Of a DNA stretch of 64,000 nt, positions 42,211 to 50,344 are shown one piece after another. The notes under the pieces are model-generated. The model did no database searches. It was not told the DNA's origin and saw nothing but the letters and a program-made list of their open reading frames with translations. Position 1 is the stretch's first letter; the number at the start of each line of letters is the position of its first letter. Location of the stretch: contig NZ_JBBBNV010000005.1 of the NCBI RefSeq assembly GCF_037137075.1, forward strand, positions 62,001 to 126,000, given 5' to 3'. The position numbers and the translations under genes were made by a program. The DNA is from JBBBNV01 sp037137075 (lineage in GTDB: Bacteria; Bacillota; Bacilli; Paenibacillales; NBRC-103111).

Positions 42211-43185
42211 ATGCAATATCGTCAGTTAGGCGGCAGTGGTCTGCGTGTATCGTTACTGGGACTTGGGACGAATGCCTTCGGAAAACGGGCGGATGAGGCT
42301 GCTTCGGCACAAATCCTCCATTACGCTCTCGATCAGGGCGTGAATTTTATTGATACCGCGAATATATACGCCGGCTCCGAATCGGAGCGGATAATCGGCC
42401 GGGCGCTGGAGGGCAGGCGGCATGAAGCGGTGCTTGCGACAAAAGCGGGACTGCCGATGGGACAAGGCCCCAATGACCGTGGCTCATCGCGCTATCATTT
42501 GGAGCGGGAGCTGGAGAGCAGCTTGAGACGGCTGAAAACGGACTATGTGGATTTGTATCAAATTCATACGTTCGATCCGTATACACCGCTGGAAGAGACA
42601 TTACGGACGCTGGACGATATGGTCAGAAGCGGCAAGGTGCGCTATATCGGAGCGTCCAATTATGCGGCCTGGGAGCTGATGAAGGCGCTGGGCACCAGCC
42701 AGGAGCTCGGGCTGAACCGATATGTTTCCACACAGGTCAGCTATTCGCTTGCCGACCGGACTCCGGAGCGGGAGCTGGTTCCGCTTTGCCTGGACCAAGG
42801 GGTCGGCATTATTCCTTATTTTCCGCTGGCCGGAGGAATATTGACCGGAAAGTACGCGGCTGTGGAATCGGCTCCACAGGGCTCCCGGGTGCAGACCGAT
42901 CCGAGCTTCGGCGCGTTTCTGAACGAGGAGCGGGTCCGGCTTGGCGGCCAGGTACAAGAGCTGGCCCAGTCGCTTGCTTTAACGGCCGGATCGTTGTCGT
43001 TGTCTTGGCTGATGCACCAGCCGGCCGTGTCGACGGTCATTGTAGGCGCGACCCGGGCGGACCAGCTGAAGGAGAACCTCAGCAGCGTTTCCGTCCAACT
43101 GGGTGCCGACAGCTTGCAGCTGCTGGATCAGATCAGCGCAGGGACCCGCTACGGGTCGCCGTTCGGTTTTTACCGGTTACCGTAA
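42211..43185 (+). CDS. Aldo/keto reductase
   Basis: This 324-residue NAD(P)H-dependent oxidoreductase is related to the potassium-channel-beta/YghZ-type branch. The catalytic tetrad is visible: D48 and Y53 (NFIDTANIYAGSE), K78 (LATKAGL) and H119 (LYQIHTFDP). VIVGATRADQLKENL near the C-terminus is the cofactor-binding block. I chose ATG 42211, nine bases after AAGGAG, over the GTG three codons before it. It lies 15 bases upstream of the csaA ATA codon and may share a transcript with it. Substrate unknown. Confidence 0.9.
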   Translation: MQYRQLGGSGLRVSLLGLGTNAFGKRADEAASAQILHYALDQGVNFIDTANIYAGSESERIIGRALEGRRHEAVLATKAGLPMGQGPNDRGSSRYHLERELESSLRRLKTDYVDLYQIHTFDPYTPLEETLRTLDDMVRSGKVRYIGASNYAAWELMKALGTSQELGLNRYVSTQVSYSLADRTPERELVPLCLDQGVGIIPYFPLAGGILTGKYAAVESAPQGSRVQTDPSFGAFLNEERVRLGGQVQELAQSLALTAGSLSLSWLMHQPAVSTVIVGATRADQLKENLSSVSVQLGADSLQLLDQISAGTRYGSPFGFYRLP

Positions 43186-43200
43186 GAGGAGGAGAGAGTC

Positions 43201-43530
43201 ATAGCGACGATAGAGGATTTCACCAGGCTGGATCTGCGCATCGGGACGGTTATTCAGGCGGAGGCATTCCCGGAGGCTCGTGTGCCAGCTATCAAGCTGC
43301 ACATGGATTTCGGTGATTTGGGCGTGAAGCGTTCAAGCGCGCAAATTACGAAACGGTATACTCCCGAGGCGCTGGTCGGCAAGCAGATCATCGCCGTCGT
43401 TAATTTTCCGCCCCGCCGTATTGCCGGCTTCCAATCGGAGGTGCTGGTGCTTGGCGCCGTGCCGAGCGAGGGCGATGTCATTTTGCTGGCGCCGCAGCAG
43501 GGGGTTCCGAACGGCACGCCGGTTGCCTGA
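43201..43530 (+). CDS. csaA: tRNA-binding/chaperone protein CsaA with an apparent AUA start
   Basis: The frame reads IATIEDFTRLDLRIGTVIQAE and continues through KRSSAQITKRYTPE and AVVNFPPRRIAGFQSEVLVLG, the full 109-residue CsaA fold (an OB-type domain like the end of MetRS) from its very first residue. There is no ATG, GTG or TTG between the upstream in-frame stop (43183) and the conserved N-terminus. Instead ATA stands at the position of methionine, eight bases after a perfect AGGAGG. The first ordinary start codon (GTG 43282) would remove 27 conserved residues. CsaA is a homodimer that binds nucleic acid or unfolded polypeptides. Confidence 0.88.
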   Translation: MATIEDFTRLDLRIGTVIQAEAFPEARVPAIKLHMDFGDLGVKRSSAQITKRYTPEALVGKQIIAVVNFPPRRIAGFQSEVLVLGAVPSEGDVILLAPQQGVPNGTPVA

Positions 43531-43679
43531 GCAGCGGTGAAAAGCCATGATGGCCTGATGGTTGCCGCCAGAAATGGACGGCGAGTGCTGCCTTTCATAT
43601 AAAAGCGGGAGATCGCTGCGGCGATCCGGGTTTACGATACGACGGGCTTGAACAAACTGATGTAGAGCGGAAAAAATAT

Positions 43680-43706
43680 AAAACAAGCCGTTGCAGGGCT
43701 TGTTTT
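43680..43706 (+). terminator. Terminator after csaA
   Basis: AAAACAAGCC pairs with GGCTTGTTTT around a seven-base loop. It works in either direction. No gene is visible between csaA and ctaB apart from this and the ctaB promoter. Confidence 0.82.
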
Positions 43707-43753
43707 GGTGTCGATTTGTATTCGACAATATTATGAACGCTTCCGGGCCATTA

Positions 43754-43782
43754 TTGTCAAATTCCCCCGCTCTTGTTATCAT
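43754..43782 (+). promoter_or_regulatory. Sigma-A promoter of ctaB
   Basis: TTGTCA (43754-43759) and TATCAT (43777-43782) are separated by 17 bases, 65 bases before the ctaB start codon. Confidence 0.7.
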
Positions 43783-43847
43783 AGGGTTTGTATGTTCTCC
43801 GTCTGGCGAGGACAGGCTTTAAGCCTTGGAAGGGAGCAATTATAAAG

Positions 43848-44810
43848 ATGAGTAAATCGATCATCATCGATGCTGCTGACAATCATGCCGCAAGCCATGA
43901 CGCGGAGGCGGGGGAAGAACGGATGAATGAAGCTGCAGCGGCTCAACCGATATGGCGCGATTTTGTGCAGCTGGCGAAGCCGGGAATTTTGTTTTCAAAT
44001 TCCATTACAGCGTTTGGCGGCTTCTGGGTAGCCTCGAAAGGGGATGTCAGCTGGGTTCAACTCTTATATATGTTAATTGGAACCGCTCTGGTTATGGCGT
44101 CGGGCTGTGTTCTGAACAACTATCTGGATCGGGACTTTGATATGAAAATGGCCCGCACCCAGGAACGCGCGTTGCCGTCCGGCCGCCTGCCGTCCGGTCT
44201 GGTGCTGGGGTACGGCATCCTGCTTGGCGTTGTCGGGTTGTCGGTGCTCTGTTTTCTGTTGGGCAGTCCGCTGGCGGCGCTGCTTGGCGTTGTCGGGCTG
44301 TTCGTATACGTGTGGGTGTATACGGCTTGGCTGAAGCGCACTTCTACGTTCAGCACCTCGATCGGAGCAATTGCCGGAGCGGTTCCGCCGGTTATCGGCT
44401 ACTGTGCGGTCACGCAAACCCTGGATGCGGGCGCGCTGATATTGTTCCTCATCATGTTCCTGTGGCAGCCGCCGCACTTCTGGGCACTGGCCATCCGCCG
44501 CAAGGAGGAATATGCTGCGGCCGGATTTCCGCTGCTGCCGGTTGTGAAGGGGAATTTCGAAACAAAGCTGCACATGATCCGGTATACGGTTATGCTGGTT
44601 CCTGTATCCCTGATGCTGTATTTGTACAATTATGTCGGCTTGATTTATTTGGCGGTTGCTACCGTGCTCGGCATGACCTGGGTTGTTATGTCCTTTATGG
44701 GCTTCAAAACGAAGGACGATGTGACCTGGGCCAAGAAAAACTTTGTTTTTTCGATCAATTACTTAACCATCTTGTTTATTGTGATGGTCATTGATACGGT
44801 AACGACATAA
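43848..44810 (+). CDS. ctaB: Protoheme IX farnesyltransferase (heme O synthase)
   Basis: This 320-residue UbiA-family membrane prenyltransferase attaches a farnesyl group to heme B to give heme O for cytochrome oxidase. The first aspartate-rich motif, NNYLDRDFDMKMART, is intact, RTSTFSTSIGAIAGAVPPVIGY is conserved, and the second motif lies in LMFLWQPPHFWALAIRRKEEY. About nine helices are present. The start is ATG after GGAAGGGAG; a longer frame 20 codons upstream is not supported. It is followed by a SCO gene for copper delivery, so the two make a cytochrome-oxidase assembly unit. Confidence 0.96.
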   Translation: MSKSIIIDAADNHAASHDAEAGEERMNEAAAAQPIWRDFVQLAKPGILFSNSITAFGGFWVASKGDVSWVQLLYMLIGTALVMASGCVLNNYLDRDFDMKMARTQERALPSGRLPSGLVLGYGILLGVVGLSVLCFLLGSPLAALLGVVGLFVYVWVYTAWLKRTSTFSTSIGAIAGAVPPVIGYCAVTQTLDAGALILFLIMFLWQPPHFWALAIRRKEEYAAAGFPLLPVVKGNFETKLHMIRYTVMLVPVSLMLYLYNYVGLIYLAVATVLGMTWVVMSFMGFKTKDDVTWAKKNFVFSINYLTILFIVMVIDTVTT

Positions 44811-44829
44811 ATAATATGCGCGAACGAAT

Positions 44830-44850
44830 GTCCCATGGAGCCCATGGGAC
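44830..44850 (+). terminator. Hairpin between ctaB and the SCO gene
   Basis: GTCCCATGG-AGC-CCATGGGAC is a perfect nine-base stem with a three-base loop but no T-run, so it may modulate rather than end transcription. Confidence 0.5.
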
Positions 44851-44877
44851 TTGCTTTACGCATGGGAGGAATTAGCG

Positions 44878-45543
44878 ATGAGTGAGGGAAATCAGATGAA
44901 TCAGGCTGGAGCGGCGGGACCCGTCGGACCGGCTGGCGGCAAGCCTAATCGCGGCTTTATCGCCATCACCGCGGTCATCAGTCTGCTGCTTGTAGGCGCA
45001 ATTGTATATTACATGAGCAGCCAAGGGGAGCAGCTGAAGGTCATCAAAGCGGCTGCGAACTTTACGCTTCCGAATATGGACGGGCAGCAGGTAAGCCTGC
45101 AGCAGAACGACGGCAAGGCACGGGTTGTCTACTTTTTCTACAGCTACTGTCCGGATGTATGCTTTCCGACAAACTACATTTTGTCCGATGTGCAGAAGGA
45201 ACTGAGCTCCAAAGGCGTGCTCGGAACAGACGTCATGATGTATTCCATTTCATTTGACCCGCAGCGGGATACGCTGGAGCGGCTGCAGCAGTACAGCAAA
45301 TCGCTGGAGGCTGACCCAAGCTCGTGGTACTTCCTGCGCAGCGATCCGAAGACGATTGTGGATTTGGCCAAGCAGTATGGGATTGCCGTGATCCAGGACG
45401 AGAAAGGAAACTTCGCTCATAACAATTATATCGCGCTTGTTGACCGTAAGGGCAACATCCGCAAGTATGTCGATGCCTCCCAAGCCGACGCTGACCCGAA
45501 GGACATTGCCAAAGCCCTAATGCAGCTGGTTAAAGAGAAATAA
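44878..45543 (+). CDS. SCO1/SenC-family copper chaperone
   Basis: This 221-residue protein has one N-terminal membrane anchor (about 27-46) and an extracellular thioredoxin-like domain. Copper ligands are C91 and C95 in YCPDVCFP and H181 in NFAHNNY. SISFDPQRDT is a family block. It delivers copper to the CuA site of cytochrome c oxidase. The ATG follows GGGAGG; the frame's earlier starts lie inside the hairpin region. It sits 67 bases behind ctaB. Confidence 0.95.
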   Translation: MSEGNQMNQAGAAGPVGPAGGKPNRGFIAITAVISLLLVGAIVYYMSSQGEQLKVIKAAANFTLPNMDGQQVSLQQNDGKARVVYFFYSYCPDVCFPTNYILSDVQKELSSKGVLGTDVMMYSISFDPQRDTLERLQQYSKSLEADPSSWYFLRSDPKTIVDLAKQYGIAVIQDEKGNFAHNNYIALVDRKGNIRKYVDASQADADPKDIAKALMQLVKEK

Positions 45544-45582
45544 GACGACTATCAGGACACGAGTGGAGGCGCAGCGGTCATC

Positions 45583-46506
45583 ATGGCATATTTTTTCCAC
45601 ATTTTGCTGAGTAATATCGTGCCGATTTCAATTATGCTCGGTGTAGGAGTAATCCTGCAGCGGGCCTTTAAGCTGGACATCAAAACGTTGTCCAAGCTTA
45701 ATTTTTATTTGTTTTCTCCTGCTGTTATATTCACCAAGCTATACGAATCGACGCTATCCATGGCGGTGCTGTTCCAGGTGCTTCTGTTTTTTTTCCTATT
45801 CTTCGCCTTGCTTATTCTGGCCGTTCAAATCGTGATCTGGGTGCGGGGCTATAAGGGATCGATGGCCAGCGCGATGCGCAACAGCGTACTGTTCTACAAT
45901 AGCGCCAACTATGCCATTCCGCTGAACCAGCTTGTGTTTAGCGGAGACCCGTTCACCCTGTCCGTACAAATCATTATCATGATGATGCAAAATATTATTC
46001 CGAATACGTATGGCGTGTACAGCGTTAATGCGCATAAGAATCAGTTGAAAAAGACGATGAAGACGATCTTCAGCCTGCCCGCCATTTATGCGATACCGCT
46101 TGCGTTCATTCTGCGCGGCTTTCACATTGAAGTGCCGGATCCCATTTATACGCCGATTGAATACGTGTCGAGCGGCTTTGTGGCCACGGCGCTCATTACG
46201 CTCGGCGTGCAGCTTGGCAGCATGAAGTGGGTCATTCAATTCTCGGATGTGCTCATTTCCAACTTCCTGCGGTTATGTATCGGGCCTGCGCTGGGCTTTG
46301 TCGTCATCTGGATGCTTGGCCTGCAGGGCGATATTGCCAAAGCGCTGTTCCTGTCCTGCGCAGTGCCGACATCGTTATCCAGTGTGCTGCTGGCCGTTGA
46401 ATTCGATAACGAGCCGGAATTTGCCTCCCAAGCCGTCTTCTCCTCGACGATGCTCAGCATGTTTACGATGACGATTGTGATTTACCTGATGCAGTTCCTT
46501 CCGTAG
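45583..46506 (+). CDS. AEC-family permease (auxin efflux carrier type)
   Basis: This 307-residue membrane protein has ten predicted helices in two halves. Blocks typical of the AEC/YwkB family are KLNFYLFSPAVIFTKLYES, RNSVLFYNSANYAIPLNQLVF, TLGVQLGS and FLSCAVPTSLSSVLLAVEFDN. Bacterial members move dicarboxylates or related anions, but the substrate cannot be read from the sequence. The ATG has a weak ribosome-binding site (GTGGAGG at 16 bases). Its last 44 bases overlap the end of the convergent Toprim gene. Confidence 0.9.
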   Translation: MAYFFHILLSNIVPISIMLGVGVILQRAFKLDIKTLSKLNFYLFSPAVIFTKLYESTLSMAVLFQVLLFFFLFFALLILAVQIVIWVRGYKGSMASAMRNSVLFYNSANYAIPLNQLVFSGDPFTLSVQIIIMMMQNIIPNTYGVYSVNAHKNQLKKTMKTIFSLPAIYAIPLAFILRGFHIEVPDPIYTPIEYVSSGFVATALITLGVQLGSMKWVIQFSDVLISNFLRLCIGPALGFVVIWMLGLQGDIAKALFLSCAVPTSLSSVLLAVEFDNEPEFASQAVFSSTMLSMFTMTIVIYLMQFLP

Positions 46507-46849
46507 GCAGCGGATCGGGATAGACGATATATTCATCGAGCCCGGCTTTTTCCAGCTGTTGAATCAGGTACTCTTCCGGAGTCCCCTCCACCCCTGCATA
46601 CCCGCGGCGCGTGTACATTTGTACGGCGTCGGGAAATGCGTCGCGGAGGGCGGCTCTTATTTTTTTGCCTGAAGCGTCATTGTCCGTGAACAAGAAGACC
46701 TCCCGGTCCCCGATTTGTTTTTTTAACTGCTCCAGCTTAAGCGTATTCAATGTGCCAAAGGTGCATAGAATCTCCACTTCCTCCCCGGTTACGAGGCGCC
46801 GCAGGCGGCTGCGGTCATTTTTCCCTTCAACAATAATAACGATTGACAT
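46463..46849 (-). CDS. Small Toprim-domain protein (YusF-like)
   Basis: This 128-residue protein is essentially one Toprim domain, the metal-binding fold of primases and RNase M5. The conserved acids are E8 (IIVEGKND) and D56/D58 (FTDNDASGKKIR). The C-terminal 40 residues (YAGVEGTPEEYLIQQLEKAG...) are less conserved. Stand-alone Toprim proteins of this size are related to DnaG/RNase M5 and the remembered YusF; their role is unclear. The ATG is eight bases after AGGAGG. The coding end overlaps the AEC permease gene on the other strand. Confidence 0.88.
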   Translation of the reverse strand: MSIVIIVEGKNDRSRLRRLVTGEEVEILCTFGTLNTLKLEQLKKQIGDREVFLFTDNDASGKKIRAALRDAFPDAVQMYTRRGYAGVEGTPEEYLIQQLEKAGLDEYIVYPDPLPTEGTASGKSQSSS

Positions 46850-46876
46850 GTCCGTCTCCTCCTGTCTTGCGCGGCT

Positions 46877-47002
46877 TCATCCTCTAATGAAATGAAGAAC
46901 GGCTGTTTTCTTACGGTCATCGTCCCGGTCCAGGCGCAAGGCCGTTCGGCCGTCGGGATAATCAAAGTATACCCGAACTTGCCATGCCGATGAACAACCC
47001 AT
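46877..47002 (-). CDS. Possible 41-residue protein upstream of the Toprim gene
   Basis: A frame MGCSSAWQVRVYFDYPDGR...LHFIRG ends 27 bases before the Toprim start on the same strand. The YFDYPDGRTALRLDRDDD segment looks like genuine protein. The ATG lacks a ribosome-binding site, and the frame continues open upstream to 47072 without a normal start, so this could be the tail of a degraded gene. Confidence 0.3.
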   Translation of the reverse strand: MGCSSAWQVRVYFDYPDGRTALRLDRDDDRKKTAVLHFIRG

Positions 47003-47073
47003 TGGAAATTTAACCGATAAGGCGGATGGAAGCCGCCGTCCAGCATGGAATAGGAGAAAGACCCGCCCAAATC

Positions 47074-47099
47074 AAAAAGGAGGCCTGCGGCCCCCTCCA
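47074..47099 (-). terminator. Terminator of the YjcZ-like gene
   Basis: On the minus strand GGAGGGGGCC-GCA-GGCCTCC is followed by five T, 15 bases after the stop codon. Confidence 0.8.
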
Positions 47100-47114
47100 A
47101 CAGAGAAGAAGTAT

Positions 47115-47237
47115 TTAGTACAGAATAGCTCGGGACACAATGACCAGCAGGATGAACAGAACGAGGATCGTGCCAGTGGAAGTAAAGAAACCGCCGCAGC
47201 CTGCAGCTACAGGAGCAATGTTTTCGCCACAAGACAT
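47115..47237 (-). CDS. YjcZ-family spore peptide
   Basis: This 40-residue peptide, too short for standard gene callers, starts MSCGENIAPVAAGCGGFF and ends in one hydrophobic helix TGTILVLFILLVIVSRAILY. That matches the plan of YjcZ-type sporulation peptides of bacilli (a glycine-rich head plus a VLFILLIIV helix). The ATG follows AAGGAGTG at seven bases, and a hairpin terminator stands directly behind the stop. The two cysteines in the head are an unusual addition. Its function is unknown; in bacilli such peptides are made late in sporulation. Confidence 0.82.
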   Translation of the reverse strand: MSCGENIAPVAAGCGGFFTSTGTILVLFILLVIVSRAILY

Positions 47238-47351
47238 TTGCTTTCACTCCTTTCCGGAACCGGAGGGTCACCTGACACTTCTATACTATGCCCGAGGCCG
47301 GTAAAGGTCTGTGCATACACCCACCTCCACCAAAGATAGGCCCCAGTCCTC

Positions 47352-48608
47352 TCAGCCGGCCGGCGGATGGTGGCGTAGAGGCGGCGCTGGCTGCGGCGTG
47401 GCCGGCTGCTTCGGCAGCGTCCGGATAGCCGACAGCAGACAGAGCGCGATCATCAGCACCACAAAGGCGATGAAGTACGAGGACACGTTATCACGCAGCT
47501 GGCCGGCCAGGGTCGGGCCGAAGAAAGCGCCGATGGACAGCGCTACGGATAAAATCGAGAACACGCGTCCATAGCGTTCCGGTCCGGTCAAGTAAATAAG
47601 CAGGGAGGCCATGGCTGGAAAAATAACCCCTTTGGCCATCCCGATGAGCAGCAGCGAGCCGTACAGCGGCACAGGCCAATGGACCGCCATACCGAAAAAC
47701 ACAAGGGCGAGCGCCAGCGAGCCGATAATCGTGCGGGCCAGCGGGGAGTAGCGCTGTAAAAACATCATGCTTAAGGTGATCAGCGCCCCGACACTAATCA
47801 TGGAGAACAGCAGTCCTGAGGTAAGCAGGGAGCTCTTGGCCGCGCTCATCAAGGGCAGCTCGAAGGAGATGATGCCCTGCGAGCATGAAATCGCCAGCGG
47901 AATACCGAAGAATAACCAGGGTATTCCGGATCGTATGCTCTGGCTGCCGGAGGACATGCCTGCCGCCGCCGCTCCGTAAGCAGGCCGCTTGCCGTGCAGA
48001 GGGATTGGAGCCGGGACCGCAGGTGCGGCGGAGGGATTCGGTTTCATCCCGGCCGCAGCCGGCTTTATATCCCGCAAAAACAACGCTGCGAACAGGCCTG
48101 TGGCAATGAGTACCCAGCCAAGCACAGTAAAGGCCGTGGCAAAGCCGATCTGAGCGACCAAATAAGCGCCGGCAGCCGGGGAGAAGACGGAAGCAATCGT
48201 ATGTACAAGCCCGTTGCCTGCCATCAGCTTCCCTTGCATCAGCGGATCTTGACTGAGCTTTGCCAGCAGGGATTGGCATGCCGGGGACAGAAAGGCCAGC
48301 ACAAAGCCGCTTACCGATCGGACTGCAAGCAGCTGCCACGGATCTGTCACCAGAGACTGCACCAATAGTACCGCCCCTGCAATGATCAGACTTGTCACGA
48401 TAAACGGCTTGCTGCCATAACGGTCTACGCCGAACCCCGCGAGCAGATTGCCGGGCAGATGGGTCAGCGAATAAATGCCCATGATCAGCCCGATAAAGGA
48501 TGGCGCCGCGCCGAGCGATAATGCAAAGGGGGATAAGATGGGATATTGCGCATGCAAATCAAAAATAGCCACAAACATAAAAAAGTACAGCCAAACCGCT
48601 GTTTTCAA
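47352..48608 (-). CDS. MFS transporter
   Basis: This 418-residue major facilitator has 12 predicted helices and the loop 2-3 motif GFGVDRYGSKP (canonical form GxxxDRxGRR). The central cytoplasmic loop (about residues 185-220) is proline/alanine/glycine-rich. A role in drug or metabolite efflux is likely by family but not shown. The start is TTG, five bases after AGGAGG. It is divergent from the large glycan cluster across 375 bases that include a cre-like element. Confidence 0.88.
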   Translation of the reverse strand: MKTAVWLYFFMFVAIFDLHAQYPILSPFALSLGAAPSFIGLIMGIYSLTHLPGNLLAGFGVDRYGSKPFIVTSLIIAGAVLLVQSLVTDPWQLLAVRSVSGFVLAFLSPACQSLLAKLSQDPLMQGKLMAGNGLVHTIASVFSPAAGAYLVAQIGFATAFTVLGWVLIATGLFAALFLRDIKPAAAGMKPNPSAAPAVPAPIPLHGKRPAYGAAAAGMSSGSQSIRSGIPWLFFGIPLAISCSQGIISFELPLMSAAKSSLLTSGLLFSMISVGALITLSMMFLQRYSPLARTIIGSLALALVFFGMAVHWPVPLYGSLLLIGMAKGVIFPAMASLLIYLTGPERYGRVFSILSVALSIGAFFGPTLAGQLRDNVSSYFIAFVVLMIALCLLSAIRTLPKQPATPQPAPPLRHHPPAG

Positions 48609-48692
48609 AACACCTCTCCTCCTCTCCAGCCTCCTCCTATACTTGTACGCATCTTGTCCGCTGCATATGACCGGACCATAGAAAAGAGCCGC

Positions 48693-48716
48693 GAATATGA
48701 AGCGCTTACAATATTC
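48693..48716. promoter_or_regulatory. cre-like site inside an inverted repeat
   Basis: ATGAAGCGCTTACA (48697-48710) matches the CcpA catabolite-response consensus TGWAANCGNTNWCA at all but the first two or three positions. The flanks GAATAT and ATATTC extend it to a 24-base symmetric element. It lies between the MFS gene and the glycan cluster. No other gene is visible in the surrounding 375 bases. Confidence 0.5.
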
Positions 48717-48983
48717 ACACCATCTTCACACCGGATGTACTAGAATGAACCTAACCGAGCCATCAGCGCTTTCGTTGGGGCTGCAGCCGGAAGTTTATCG
48801 AGAATTATGTATACCCGGCACATGGCACGCTTCTGGAAGAGCGGTGAGCAACAACGTTGGGAATGGACGGGATAGAACAGTGCAGCTCCGCGATCGTGGT
48901 CGTCTTTGCAGACGGATTGTTACAATACGGCTCAGCATCAAGTGAAAAATCCGGCTGGAACAAATGGAATGGGGGGGTTCTGT

Positions 48984-50297
48984 GTGATAAGAAAAAGCTT
49001 GTTCTTGCTTGCGGCGGCCCTGTTAGCCGTCAACACTGCATGCACCGGCTCGGAGCGGGCAGCGGGAGATTTGTCCCGGCAAAAGGCCGGAGAGGAGAAC
49101 CAGGTCGAATTAGTGCTTTATTCTACGGCGGCTACATCCGAGGAAGAGGTCAGGCTGAAATTCAGCGACCCGATTGAAAAGCAATTTCCCCATGTAAAAA
49201 TCAAGTATATCCGCAAAGACAAGGGCACCAATATTGAGGAGCTGATTGCAGCGGGCCAAACCTTTGACCTTTACTACGAAAGCGTGGCCTTCTTCAACAC
49301 AGTCAAGACATACCAGCTTGCCTATGATATGTCCGGGCTCATGAAAAAGTCGAATCTTGATTTGAGCGCATTCGAGCCTACCATGATCGACTATGCCAGA
49401 GCGATGTCGGGCGGGCAGGCGATTTACGGGCTGCCGGTCTGGTCGCAGAACGTTGTATTGTTCTACAACAAGGATATTTTCGACAAGTTCGGCTTGCCTT
49501 ATCCGACGAACGGCATGACGTGGGATGAACTGGGGGAGCTGGCGAAGCAGCTTACCCGGACAGATGCGGGCAAGCAGTACCTCGGCTTTGCCGCTTCTCC
49601 GGCCCATATGCTTCGGGCGAACCAATTCTCCGCCACCTTCCTGGACCCCAAAACAGACCAGCCGACCATTAATACGAGCGACAGCTGGAAGCAAATTTAT
49701 GAAACCTATTACATCCGGCCTGCCTCCGATCCGGGCTATAAACATGCGATGGCCGGCTTGAAAAACAAGCTCCCCTACAAGGACCCGTTCCTGAAGGATC
49801 GGAATTTGGCGATGTTCGCTTATTTGTCAGATCTGGACTGGGCGGCATCCGGGGCGGAGGGCTTGAACTGGGATATTGCGGCGCTGCCGGTCTTCAAGGA
49901 GCTGCCGGGAATCGGCTCCTCGGCTTATCCGTTTTACTGGGGCATTACGGAGCAGAGCAAGCATAAGGATGAAGCGATGGAGGTGATTAAATTTTTGACC
50001 GGCAAGGAATATCAGACGCAGCAGGCCCGCAGCGGAACCATGACCACGCTGAACGATGAGGGGATTAAAAGGCAGTTCGGCCAGGATAGCAAGCATAAGG
50101 ACAAAAACCTGGAAGCCGTATTTTTCAACAGCTATGCGAAGCTGCCCTCGAAATCCCAATATGAGAATGACGCGCAAAAAGCGTACGAGGAAGCGGTGCA
50201 TGAGGGGGCGCTGGGCGCCACGGACATCAACACCTTGTTCCGCAAAATTGAAGAAACCGCTGCGAAGGCCGTTGATGCGGTCAAGGCCAAAAAATAG
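48984..50297 (+). CDS. Extracellular solute-binding lipoprotein (glycan cluster 3, first)
   Basis: This 437-residue family 1 sugar-binding protein starts IRKSLFLLAAALLAVNTAC, giving a lipobox NTAC with cysteine at about residue 20. The mature part has typical binding-protein blocks: YGLPVWSQNVVLFYNKDIFDKFGLPYPTNGMTWDEL, AMVEVIKFLTG-like helices near the end, and SKSQYENDAQKAYEEAV. The start is GTG in a G-rich context with no classical AGGAGG. It is the first of nine co-directional genes and is followed 47 bases later by an ATPase gene. Ligand unknown. Confidence 0.88.
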   Translation: MIRKSLFLLAAALLAVNTACTGSERAAGDLSRQKAGEENQVELVLYSTAATSEEEVRLKFSDPIEKQFPHVKIKYIRKDKGTNIEELIAAGQTFDLYYESVAFFNTVKTYQLAYDMSGLMKKSNLDLSAFEPTMIDYARAMSGGQAIYGLPVWSQNVVLFYNKDIFDKFGLPYPTNGMTWDELGELAKQLTRTDAGKQYLGFAASPAHMLRANQFSATFLDPKTDQPTINTSDSWKQIYETYYIRPASDPGYKHAMAGLKNKLPYKDPFLKDRNLAMFAYLSDLDWAASGAEGLNWDIAALPVFKELPGIGSSAYPFYWGITEQSKHKDEAMEVIKFLTGKEYQTQQARSGTMTTLNDEGIKRQFGQDSKHKDKNLEAVFFNSYAKLPSKSQYENDAQKAYEEAVHEGALGATDINTLFRKIEETAAKAVDAVKAKK

Positions 50298-50344
50298 ACA
50301 TTCAAGCCGAGCAGCACATCTTTCCCTTGGGAGGCGATGCCACG

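Noticed and set aside
46789..47271. Long minus-strand frame across the Toprim start and the YjcZ-like gene
   Set aside because: It is out of frame with both convincing genes, crosses two terminator or ribosome-binding signals and shows no family pattern.
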